This document shows positions 9,543-18,260 of a DNA stretch of 19,243 nt, in pieces. The stretch is from contig ML770115.1 of the NCBI GenBank assembly GCA_009733575.1, positions 1 to 19,243 of the forward strand, in the 5' to 3' direction. The stretch's first letter is position 1. Every line of letters starts with the position of its first letter. The notes under the pieces are model-generated. The model had not been told where the DNA came from and ran no database searches. It saw only the letters and a program-made list of their open reading frames with translations. This DNA is from Gymnopus androsaceus JB14 (Eukaryota > Basidiomycota > Agaricomycetes > Agaricales > Omphalotaceae). A program made the position numbers and the translations under genes.

Positions 9543-9629
9543 GAATCACCAGGTTTGGGACCTCAAGTATCCAACCCCCTTGAGCCTAGGGTACCCGTGA
9601 GTATCCGAGGTTTTTCAGTGTCAAAAATG

Positions 9630-10166
9630 ACTTCAAGCAGCTGTAGCTGTGAGATTAACGCATTACTACCCGATAAGTCTTGGGCACAAGTAATGCATAG
9701 ATAGCCGATTACCAGTGGGACAATGAATATTTTTTGGATTTATTTTGATTTTTTGGTTTCTTTTTCTTTTTTTCATCATATATCTAACCCCTGAGCCCTA
9801 ACCGGACCACTAACAAAACCCCTAATCAACCCTAACCACCCTAACCTAACCCTAACCTAACACAGTCCGGGGCCGGAACAGCCCCAGACCGCATCCTAAC
9901 CCTAGCCCACCCTAACCCACCCTAACCTAACCTAACCTGGCCCCGAACTTAACCTAACCCTAACCCTAACCTCTTGCACAAAAATTAACTCAATACATCC
10001 AAAAATGGCTTCAAAAACACTAAAATACACTAAAAAATGGACTTTGAAATTGTAAATTCATAGGGAAATAGCACTATCCCAATAGTAATTGGTTATCTAT
10101 GCATTACTTGTGCCCGAGACTTATCGGAAGTAATGCATCAATCTCACAACTACAGGTGCTTCAAGT
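9630..10166. mobile_element. inverted-repeat element enclosing telomere-like DNA
   Basis: About 90 bp at each end are inverted copies with roughly 80-85% identity by eye: 9630-9725 (CTTCAAGCAGCTGTAGCTG, GCACAAGTAATGCATAGATA) against the reverse complement of 10077-10166 (CTTGAAGCACCTGTAGTTG, GCACAAGTAATGCATAGATA). Each arm contains its own hairpin (GCATTACT...AGTAATGC). I could not find a TSD. The inside is T-rich, then telomere-like, then A-rich. It is a diverged MITE or foldback-like repeat. Confidence 0.65.
9780..9985. repeat. interstitial telomere-like CCCTAA repeats
   Basis: Degenerate copies of CCCTAA/CCTAA run from about 9786 to 9984 (for example cctaaccctaacctaac and cctaaccctaaccctaacc). 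They are broken by a G/C-rich spacer near 9865-9895 (cagtccggggccggaacagc). The canonical fungal telomere unit is TTAGGG, so this is its complement. It lies in the middle of an inverted-repeat element rather than at a chromosome end, so it could be an old internal capture or a healed break. Confidence 0.75.
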
Positions 10167-10370
10167 TGCAAGAGCAGGACTCGATCTTTCAACCTAACCA
10201 TCAAAATTACCTTACCATATTCATAGTTCACGCAATATAGCTACTACACTAAGTGACGATATTTTAAAGCAGTGTTATAATCAATAATTGACATTGAGCA
10301 TTGACATGGTTTACTAAATATCAATTATATTAAAGCATCTAGTCTAACAAAATGAAGATATGACTAGCAA
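10167..10370. other. AT-rich spacer with no feature seen
   Basis: Unique AT-rich sequence with no ORF, repeat or RNA gene I can support. It lies downstream of the minus-strand stop at 10371-10373 and may include that gene's 3' UTR. Confidence 0.3.
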
Positions 10371-10655
10371 TTATTGAGGCTCCTTCACCATGGTCTGTAT
10401 CACAGTATCACTATAAAAAGTGTCCAGGCTAAATAGATAAAGTAAATATAAAACAACTTACCAATCATTGATGTTCATGATGTTCACAACAAGGAGGCCA
10501 AGCTGTATACCAAACAGCATTGTGCCTAAAGCAATGGTGAGTATGCACACGGAGAGCCATATTGTCCTCATAGTTGCCTTTCTTCTGGTAATGACGCACA
10601 TGAGGATTTCGACACTGTAATTTTGCAAGTGAATATCTGGTAATGGCCCCGACAA
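10371..10655 (-). CDS. possible C-terminal exons of a small membrane protein
   Basis: The minus-strand frame reads SGPLPDIHLQNYSVEILMCV at its start, then a basic RRKATMR segment followed by a strongly hydrophobic stretch (IWLSVCILTIALGTMLFGIQ, then LGLLVVNIMNIND). That is one long or two short transmembrane helices with positive charges just before them. A consensus GTAAGT donor (10456-10461 as ACTTAC) ends this exon in phase 2. The acceptor at 10411-10412 gives a 51 bp intron, and the next exon adds DTVIQTMVKEPQ and a TAA at 10371-10373. The true N-terminus is not visible: TGA precedes this frame, so earlier exons would lie above 10655. An acceptor CAG before 10620 is one option. I cannot name the family. 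Confidence 0.45.
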
Positions 10656-10873
10656 TCACATGCAGGATAGATGGAATCCTCGAAAAGTTATAAATGGGCA
10701 AAATCATCATGAGTGGGGGAAGTTGTGTGAGTTTAAACCGAGTTTGCAGCAACAATTTCCTGGATGCACTGAAATCAGCCCAAGAGAAAAGAAATAGAAG
10801 GCGGTTTTACGCACCAACAAAACCTGAACCAATCAAGACAATTCAATTTGCTGAAGTTGATGCAACAGATTTC

Positions 10874-11100
10874 CCAGCTTCTACATAAGCTTGGAAGGAT
10901 ATGTAGGATAAGGGCGTTGAGAGATGTTGTTGTTGGGTTGGTGGTTGTGGTTGTTGTGGAATCGGAAAAGTCAGTGAAAGTGATGAAGGAAAATTGCCAG
11001 CTTCTACACAAGCTTGAAAGGATATGTAGGATAAGGGTCTTGAGAGATGTTGTTGTTAGGTTGGTTGTTGTGGTTGTCACTGAAGAATAGGAAAGGTCAG
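10874..11100. repeat. 123 bp tandem duplication (about 1.8 copies)
   Basis: The block starting ccagcttctacataagcttg at 10874 recurs at 10997 with few changes (ccagcttctacacaagcttg). Both copies continue into GGATATGTAGGATAAGGG and a GTTGTTG-rich run. The offset of 123 bp is 41 codons, so ORFs on both strands stay open across it (LRDVVVGLVVVVV on plus, Thr-rich on minus). Because both frames follow the repeat, coding is doubtful. Confidence 0.8.
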
Positions 11101-11114
11101 CAAAAGCAAAAGAA

Positions 11115-11417
11115 AGTTACCCAATGTATAAGCACTCAAGATATGTATCAGTCCATGTAGTCCAAAGTAACTTTGATTTGGCGATTGGAAAAATACAATA
11201 AAAGTCCAAACCCCCCCCCCCAGTACTAAGAGCAATGAGGAAGGACAGGTGCACATTTAAAGAACTCTGCAAAGGAAGCAATATAAAAAAACACCCCATG
11301 GTATTCAGTCGTGTCAAGAGTTGCAGGAGAGATTGGTCCTGCAAGCTTCCCTAACAGCTGCTCACTTTCCCCCGCCATCTTTGGCACCCTTGTCCAGCCA
11401 GACATCACACAAAACAA
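11115..11417 (-). other. possible minus-strand exons of unknown gene
   Basis: Two minus-strand stretches look weakly protein-like: MAGESEQLLGKLAGPISPAT at about 11320-11379 and FPIAKSKLLWTTWTDTYLEC at about 11130-11190. The second runs into a GTAACT that could be a splice donor at 11115-11120. An 11 bp poly-C run (11211-11221) lies between them. They could be upstream exons of the membrane protein at 10371-10655, but I cannot connect the frames. Weak evidence. Confidence 0.2.
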
Positions 11418-11489
11418 CGCATACCAGCTCCTCTGGCATTTCCATCAGCAAAAATGGTCTGGGCCTGGGATAACCTATAGGTCAGACTA

Positions 11490-11710
11490 AAATGACCTGG
11501 GCAACCTGGGCAACCTGGGTGACTTAGGCCACCTAGGAATTGGCCCAAATCCTGATATCACCAGAGGGAGCCTCATTGCAGCCTGAGCACAACCTGAGTG
11601 CAACCTGAGTGCAACCTAAGCACAACCTGAGCACAACCTGAGGGAACCCGGGGCAGCCTGAAGAAGCCTGAGGAAGCCTGGGATGGCCTGAGGCAACTTG
11701 AGGTAACCTA
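11490..11710. repeat. degenerate CAACCTGAG/CAACCTGGG repeat
   Basis: Units of about 10-12 bp such as gcaacctgggcaacctggg and gagcacaacctgagtgcaac repeat irregularly for about 220 bp, drifting to gcctgaggaagcctg at the right. No credible ORF. Base composition and motif resemble the CCCAGGG tract at 5960-6345. Confidence 0.7.
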
Positions 11711-12120
11711 GGGATACTTCTGCTGAGTCATACAACCCAAAAAATAATTCTCATACTCTATTATTCAGCTTTATCTTTTTGCTCAATTTCCACATTTATT
11801 TTACTGAAACCTTATTACCTCATTAAACTCATAGATATTTGACTTATTTCAAAGTGAACTTATTTTTCAATACAGGACAGTCTAATCAATGTCCTCAAAA
11901 CTTCAACAATAAAAACATCATAGGAAAATTGACCACCCTCTCCAGCTGCATACTGTAGCTGCCCTTTCCTTGCCAAAATCCAAGTAGACACAGGCCTTAC
12001 ATGCATCTTAAATTTAAGCCTGTCCAAACCCAGAAGGTCTGAGGTCCAGTGAGTGTCTGTGAAGGCAGCCACATGACCATGTGGAAGCCGTGTTATTGCA
12101 AATAAGGAAATTCATTGAGT
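11711..12120. other. no clear feature
   Basis: About 400 bp with only a 70-codon minus ORF (11860-12072) that shows no motif or family resemblance. Nothing else is supportable. Confidence 0.3.
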
Positions 12121-12520
12121 TCAGTTTCCCCACGGTACCTCCTCTTCTCATCTGCCATCTTTCCTACAACATTCTTCCTTCAAAATTTCTCTCCTCGGAT
12201 AAATTTTCATTCGCTGCGCTTCATAAGCGTTTAATCTAGCTTTTCTCTAGCCTTTGTGGAATCGCTCAATCTTGCTCTCACAAAATCTCACCTTGATTCG
12301 CCAGGCTTGCCAATTCCTCTATTACCAGCAAATCCATTCATTTGCATGACGACAACGGCGAGGTTGTCTACGATTGATGATTCTGTCAACACCTGTGGTG
12401 ACTCCTCCCCTGCACATACTGCCTACTTCTGCTGCTGCGTGAGACCTCTCACAGGCAACCAGTGATCCACTGTTGGAAAAGTGATACTTGGAATGTCTTG
12501 GGTACCATGTCATGACCATG
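12121..12520 (+). other. possible 5' end of an unrecognised gene (ATG at 12346)
   Basis: A pyrimidine-rich run (about 12125-12300: many CTTCT, TTTCTC) resembles a fungal core promoter. It is followed by ATG at 12346 in the context TTTGCATGACGAC, encoding MTTTARLSTIDDSVNTCGDS, then SPAHTAYFCCC, to a stop near 12465. A GTGAGA at about 12438 could be a splice donor. The continuation may include the DGKDN...LHITFWVK segment at about 12615-12665. No known domain. Confidence 0.3.
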
Positions 12521-12614
12521 TTGACTGCTCACGGAGGGTAAAAAACGGTACCCAAATGAGGTCTCAAAGTGACTGTGAACCGTGGGTACACAGACACGGT
12601 GGTAAGCCCTATCG

Positions 12615-12670
12615 TCCACTTGATGGCAAAGACAATGGTCAATTGCATATTACCTTCTGGGTTAAATGCT
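12615..12670 (+). pseudogene. DGKDN-LHITFWVK fragment, copy 1
   Basis: Translates as RPLDGKDNGQLHITFWVKCS. A second fragment at 18261-18315 reads IDGKDNECLHITFWVKGSSR. The shared peptide DGKDNxxLHITFWVK, kept through silent and replacement changes, argues that it was once a coding motif. I do not recognise the family. Neither copy sits in a long convincing ORF. Confidence 0.45.
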
Positions 12671-12714
12671 CTTATCACCTCCATGAGCCATACCAGACTC
12701 CTGCCATTTCTCCT

Positions 12715-13301
12715 TTGGTGCATACCAACCACCAGTGCTAGACATACCAGCTTTGACCGCTTTTTCTGATTGGTGACTGCCAGGATGGAGCATGCCAACC
12801 ACCAATGATTGACTCACCAATCTTGACCGCTCTGTCTGACCAGCGACCGCCAGGATGGAGCATACCAACCACTGCCAGTGCTTGACTTACCAGTCTCGAC
12901 TGCTCTGTCTGACCAGGTCAGAGCATGCCAACCATTGATGTTTGATTCACCAGTCTTAACTGCTCTGTCTGACCAGCGACCGCCAGGATGGAGCATACCA
13001 ACCACCAGCGCTTGACTTACCAGTCTCGACCACTCTGTCTGACCAGCAACTGCCAGGATGGAGTATATCAACCACCAGCGCTTGACTTACCAGTCTCGAC
13101 CACTCTGTTTGACCAGTGACCATCAGGATGGAGTATACCAACCACCAGCGCATGACTTACCAGTCTTGACCACTCTGTCTGACCAGTGACCACCAGGATG
13201 GAGTATATCAATCACCAGCACTTAACTTACCAGTCTCGACCACTCTGTCCAACCAGTGACCACCAGAACGGAGTATACCAACCACTAGCGCATGACTTAC
13301 C
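12715..13301. repeat. 70 bp minisatellite (about 8 units), left part
   Basis: The unit starts gacttaccagtctcgaccac, continues tctgtctgaccagcgaccgc, then caggatggagcataccaacc, and ends accagcgctt. Recurring caggatgg/cagaacgg positions near 12781, 12851, 12983, 13053, 13123, 13193 and 13263 fix the period at 70 bp, with one shortened unit around 12915. ORFs across it in either strand are repeat artefacts, since 70 is not a multiple of three. The array is cut at 13301 by the hAT element and resumes at 17373. Confidence 0.92.
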
Positions 13302-13534
13302 TAGTGATTACCATGGGGTTCCCGCGGGGGATCAAAACCAAACCCGCCCCTGTCCTGCAGCAGGCCACATCCCACCCACATGGGCACAGGTCACTATGGG
13401 GTCTTCGGTGGGTCTACAGGTCACGGGCCACCCCATAGTTCATAATTCAGTGACTTCAAGGGAATATGACTAAGTCTATTTCTATATATGTAGTCCGAAT
13501 GAAGTAGAAAATGTAGAACAAAATTCGAAAAAGA

Positions 13535-16500
13535 TTACATAGACTCGCCCTCGATGGGTATAGAAGTTACATTCTGCATATTGCTGTCATTGATCAAGCC
13601 ATGAACACTCCAGCTCCCCAAACACATAAGGCAATGGCTGGTCTCACCAGTCAGGCAATTGCAGATGCTACTGATGAGAAGTTGTCCTTGACTGAATTGA
13701 CGTTCAACAAAGACTGATGTTGCTGAGTAAATTGTAAGTACAATCATAGAATATGATAGTAGAATTAACTTACAAGGAATGGAAAGGAAATCTCGTGCCA
13801 TCCGAGATAGAATTGGGTACTCAGTAGTGTGGTTGTGCCACCATAGGATAGCATTGTCAACATTCCGCTCTGTCATAGAGGTAAGGTATTGCTCGAGTTC
13901 TGAGGAAGTTCTGGCAGTTGCTCAGAATTGTCCTCATCTCAGCGTAGAGTTTGAACATGTCAGTAGCAATCAAATGAGCAGTTTCAACCTCTTCGTCCTC
14001 CCAGCCATGCTGTTGGAAGTACAAGAGCTTGTAGCAAGGGTGGAGAACTATAAAATAATATTTATAACCATGATAAGAGTAAAGAGAATTGGTTATGCAC
14101 CCATTGCCAGTTGATACACACGAGAATTATCAGTGGCAGCATAGTAACAGTTGAGGGTTTTCTTTGCAGCCAGGAGAGAGATTTTGACTGGAGCAGTGAA
14201 CTGAATCTGTTTGTCGACCTTTCTCAAGACAGAAGATGCAAGAACCGAGTCCAATTTGTCCATGGCAGGAATTACTAAAGCAAGAGTGGCTGTATCATGA
14301 GAGCAGAACAGCGTTGCATCCTTAAAAGCCTGACTCGGACAGTCAGTTTATGAGCAATTCATACTATAGCTTGCATACCTGTAGAATGTCCCTCAAGTTC
14401 TCCAGGATAGCCCACTCCATAGAGGAAAGTGCAAAATGTGAAAGTCCATGATCTGAATCGTTAATGAAAGAGTTGAGTGCTGTCTTGTACTGAAGTGCCA
14501 TGTTGATCATGTCAAAGGTCAAATTCCAGCAGGGTCTGACATCACATGGAATCTTCTTTGGGGGCAACTGGAAATCAGCAACAATTTGGTTCCATGCAGG
14601 TAAGAGTTTGGTAAGATACACGTATGACAGACCCAGCAACCCCCACATGATCCATATCACTTTTGCGGTACTTTACAAAATCCTTTTGCAAGACTTCTAA
14701 ATGCATTTCTAGCAAAATTCCTGTTGGGTGTTTTAAGATATACCTTATATCTTTATTCACCCAATAGGAATTTTTTCAAAAGTAAGTGTAGCAGTCTTGC
14801 AAAAGGTTTTTAGTATCACATGGGGGTTGCCGAATCTGTCGTACGTGTATCTTAGAAGAGTTAATCATCTTGTTGGAAACATTTTGAAGCTAATAATAGC
14901 AAATAGATACATCAGCCTCATGCCTACTCAATGGATTAGGTCACTTTCCTTGCCCAGCACAGTCTGTACATCCCGCATGTTATCATAGAACTTCTCTTGC
15001 TCAAGCTCCCCCATTTCCACGCGCACATGAGTTCATCAAAAACATTGCTGCTATCATCGTGGTCTGGTGTCTCTCTCTCAATATCACCCAGCTCTTGAAG
15101 CAACTCATCAACATTCACTGCTAAAACCTCATCATTAGCCTCCCATTGAGCATTGTTGTCTGTGGTCTTGTCCTCTGCTTGCATCCTTGCAGGTGCATCA
15201 AACATCTTTAACAAGCTCTTGGCAACAAGGTTGATGATGATGTGCGTGAAGCAGCAAGTCCAATCCCACTCTCCTTCAAAGCTGGGCAGGTCAAAAGCAA
15301 GTTCAGCAACCATGGAATTGTTGGAGGTGGCATTGTCACAGGTAATACTGACAACACGCTCCTTGATGCCATAGTCAGTGGCAACCTTTAGCAGAGTCTC
15401 GGCTAGAGCTTTCCCTGTGTGGGACTGGATAGTTGCAGTGAGTATAATAATTTTCTATGCACAAGAACATACACTGACCTTAGGAATCACCACAAAATCT
15501 AGTAAGGCTTGCTCTTGAATGCCATTGGATTCCCAGTGACCAGTAACAGCAACAAATGCACAGTGGTTTGGAGACCACCATGCATCAGTTGCAAGACTAA
15601 TGTGTGATTCTTGAGTCTGTAGTGGAATTAGAATATGAGATCAAGTGCACGGTATGTTACTTACTTGAAGCTTTTCAGCCAAGCGCTGCTGAGTCTTTTC
15701 AAACAGGGTCTTCACATCTCAAGCCACAGTGCTTGGCAAGGGTATGTAACACTCCGGTCATCTGCTTTTCATCAAACAATTGAATCCACGGTCTTTCATG
15801 ACTGAGAATGGATGCAAACTCTCAGACACCCAGCGAACAAGCTCAGCACTAGTCACAGAAGGTCAGAACACACTTCAATGCTATATCAATGAGCACGTAC
15901 CGGCTCTCAGCTTTGGTCAATGGAATGTGTGAATATACCTCCTTCCCTCTTGACGCTAGCTTCTGGAACACTGTGGTGAGTGTACCAGGCTTGGACTTGG
16001 CATGTTTCTTGACAAGGCCAGTAGCCTCTGACAAGTTCTTTGTCTTCAAAGCTGCATCAACTGTTTCTTTACCAAAGCACTTGACAGCATGCCAACATAG
16101 AATTTTTGTGGAGTTGCGATCATCAGTGGTGAGGTTTCTGGTGACAGTATGTTTGCAGCCACGAGCTAGGCAGGTAAAGACATGATGCTTCTTCTTGTTC
16201 TGGTATTCAATAGTGACATCTCCCTTGTAGAAAGTGTAAACAGAGCTTGACCAGGTCTGATGAATTCATGCTAGGGTAAAGGGGTATCAGCAACAATGCA
16301 ATGAATACAGGTAAGTTGACATACCAAGCTCATTGGTTTCCTTTGTTGTCTGTGCTTCTGGTCCAGGATTTACTGATGAAGCATTGTTTTCATCCAATAG
16401 ATCAATCACGGAGGGCATGGATGTCTGGGTATGTGTTGAGACTTGATCACCGTCCTCTGAAGGTGATATGGACTCAGCATTGCTAAAAGCAAAAGAGCCT

Positions 16501-16670
16501 ATAATCTGTGAGTATTATGCTTGCATAAGAGGATTAATGGAACACTTACTTGCACCTACTGATCTAGTACTTTGGCAACTTGTGCCCGAGGAATTTGAGC
16601 CAACAGAACTTGACAATGACTGGTGAGACAAGGTTCCTTTCTTCTTGCTATGTTTAGGAGTGTCGCTCAT
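13535..16670 (-). pseudogene. hAT transposase with BED finger and hATC domain, inactivated
   Basis: Exons (in transcription order): 16670-16550, 16482-16325, 16270-15901, 15848-15665, 15616-15479, 15424-14949, 14889-14379 (with a MITE), 14329-14101, 14047-13774 and 13722-13535. Introns are 48-67 bp; total is about 800 codons. It starts MSDTPKHSKKKGTLSHQ. A BED-type region (FTCLARGCKHTV...HAVKCF) lies in exon 3. Exon 5 has ATDAWWSPNHCAFVAVTGHW, the first DDE aspartate; exon 6 has ITCDNATSNN, the second, and FTHIIINLVAK. Exons 9-10 hold the hATC dimerisation domain (NAILWWHNH, YPILSRMARDFLSIP, SVFVERQFSQGQ, LMCLGSWS). Breaks: TGA at 16266-16268, 15758-15760 and 15719-15721; frameshifts near 15015 and 13880-13900; donor GAAAGT instead of GTAAGT at 14943-14948; MITE insertion. 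The encoded enzyme would cut and rejoin hAT TIRs, but this copy cannot be made. Confidence 0.9.
14614..14852. mobile_element. 239 bp TA-flanked MITE (Tc1/mariner-like) inside the transposase
   Basis: Ends are AGATACACGTATGACAGA and, reverse-complemented, AGATACACGTACGACAGA, with TA on each side (14612-14613 and 14853-14854). Almost the whole element folds on itself: GCAACCCCCA, CCTTTTGCAAGACT and a central GGGTG...CACCC pair all occur in both arms. Removing it with one TA restores the transposase frame as NSSTKLLPAWN on the minus strand. TA target duplication is the mark of the Tc1/mariner superfamily. No coding potential. Confidence 0.88.
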
Positions 16671-16892
16671 AGCCCCAGGAGCATTATTCTTCTTTCAGGG
16701 TAAGGAAGTTGACCAGCTTCTGTTGTTTGGAGGGTGTCTGAGAGGGTGGGGAACTTTGGGAAGTATCAATGGTATTGTCTTCAGGAGAGGGAGAGCAATG
16801 ACGAGTACAACCAAACATGATGAAGAGATGTTTTTTGGGCTTGCAAAAAGCTTGTGTATTTAACTGTTACAAAGGATGAGGGATATTCCTCA

Positions 16893-17110
16893 ACTGCTAT
16901 GGATACTGCTTGCTCAGCAAAGGGGGATCGAGAGGAGCATGGATTTTCCTGGCATTTCCAACAAAATTGAGAGCCAAAAAGTACCGTTTGATCTTTGAGA
17001 GGGTTGTTGAGGATCGGAGGGAGACCCTCGACTGCTATGGATACTGCTTGCACAGCAAAGGGGGGTTGAGAGGAGCATGGATTTTCCTGGTCTTTCCAAT
17101 CCGTGTATTG
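16893..17110. repeat. 138 bp subterminal duplication in the hAT element
   Basis: actgctatggatactgcttg at about 16893 recurs at 17031, and both copies go on into CAGCAAAGGGGG, GAGAGGAGCATGG and ATTTTCCTGG. The second copy is truncated. It lies just upstream of the transposase start, where hAT elements often carry subterminal repeats bound by transposase. ORFs on both strands here (for example 16781-17146 minus) follow the repeat and are not genes. Confidence 0.8.
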
Positions 17111-17372
17111 AATATGTTTCGCACAGAGCAGTATGTGCACTGGCACCAGCTACTAATATATTATATTGATAGCAACCATTCCTAACTTGTACCATGAGAT
17201 TTATTAATTATTTTAGTCAGTGTTAAGAGGGGGATTGACAAGGTACGCCAAGAGGAAAATTAGCGCTGGCAGGCCAAACGGGCCACGGGTCATGAAATTT
17301 TGACCTGCACCCAGCCTGCTGGTGCCCATACCCGTGTCCCGCTGCAGGTTCCCCATCCCGTGGTGATCACTA

Positions 17373-17485
17373 GACTTACCAGTCTTGACCAATCCATCTG
17401 ACCAGGATGGAGCATACCAACCACCAGTGCTTGACTTACTTAACCAGTCTCAATCACTCTATCTGACTGGCGACTGCTGGGACAG
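17373..17485. repeat. 70 bp minisatellite, right remainder
   Basis: About one and a half units (gacttaccagtcttgaccaa...caggatggagcataccaacc...cttgacttacttaaccagtc) continue the array interrupted at 13301. The first 8 bp are the second TSD copy. Units here are more diverged than those on the left. Confidence 0.85.
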
Positions 17486-17521
17486 ATCTCCAATCTTGCT
17501 CTGGGATCCCTAACTGCTCTG

Positions 17522-18255
17522 ATGTTAGTGGAGATGCTCCATCCCAGACAGGTGAGAACCTTTCCCTTTCTCCCACTGATCTATACCATACAACAGTTCC
17601 AAGCTAATTGCATTCCTTGCATAGCTGCCTCAAACTGTGTACGTTCTGACATACCAACCAGTGACTATATCACCACTCGCATACAAGGTCCTCCCAGTCA
17701 ACCTGACAATTGTTACATCTACAATTACTGCAGGTCAGCCTCACCACAGGCACCATTACGGATGGCGCGACTTAGCCACCATCCTCTCCACAAAATCACC
17801 TCCATTAATTCATGCACAAATGCACTCTCAAATCATTTCCTCTGCCAACATACTCAACCATGCTCCACCATTGGCTGATTCCATTCACAATCAGGAAAAC
17901 TCATGCACACATGGCGCCAATGACAGGGTTGTTCCATCAACAAACTGGACTGATCCCTGTGGTGAGCCCGTCAATGTGAACACCATTGCTCTTAATTCTC
18001 CCATCTCACCTTTACACAACTTTCCGGTATCCAATGCAGCAGACACCTCAAGACCTTCACTGGACAATTACTGCTTCACTCCATGTCACAGCATGCATTC
18101 CTATGCCGCTACAGAGTCAGAGAGCTATAAGGCCACTCTTGACATTACCCAGACCCGATCTCCACTTCCTGAGCCAACCCTCCACTTCAAACGCTGCCTA
18201 GGCAGAATCAGATGATGAGGACACTCATGTAGTCATTTGCCCACCTTCTTGCCCT
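17522..18255 (+). pseudogene. Ser/Thr/Pro/His-rich degenerate ORFs, unknown
   Basis: Two overlapping frames carry protein-like text: 17522-17878 (around SDIPTSDYITTRIQGPPSQP) and 17637-18215 (around NDRVVPSTNWTDPCGEPVNV and ESYKATLDITQTRSPLPEPT). A third frame just after reads AESDDEDTHVVICPPSCPLD at about 18200-18260, preceded by TAG at 18202-18204. The switching frames suggest either unseen introns or frameshifts in a decayed gene for a disordered protein. No domain recognised. The 192-codon frame (17637-18215) is the longest non-repeat ORF in the window. The DGKDN fragment follows directly. Confidence 0.4.
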
Positions 18256-18260
18256 CTTGA

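Larger units (their letters stand above)
13302..17372 (-). mobile_element. 4.07 kb hAT-superfamily transposon
   Basis: Termini are TAGTGATTACCATGGG on the left and, reverse-complemented, TAGTGATCACCACGGG on the right (14 of 16 match). An exact 8 bp TSD, gacttacc, flanks it (13294-13301 and 17373-17380). This TSD is part of the 70 bp minisatellite, and joining the flanks restores the gacttaccagtct unit. It carries a complete but broken hAT transposase gene on the minus strand (13535-16670), so family and ends agree. A 138 bp subterminal duplication lies at 16893-17100. A TA-flanked MITE is nested at 14614-14852. The element is probably immobile by itself. Confidence 0.95.

Noticed and set aside
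9780..9985. True chromosome end
   Set aside because: Repeats are degenerate, interrupted, and followed by more than 9 kb of ordinary sequence on one side and more than 9 kb on the other.
12529..13153. Series of minus ORFs with GRWSDRAVKTG-like repeats
   Set aside because: They follow the 70 bp minisatellite and change frame from unit to unit.
12715..13301. CRISPR array
   Set aside because: Units are directly adjacent and similar along their whole 70 bp, with no conserved repeat alternating with unique spacers; the setting is eukaryotic.
16781..17195. Minus and plus ORFs at the right end of the hAT element
   Set aside because: Both strands are open through a 138 bp duplication and they lie outside the transposase exons.
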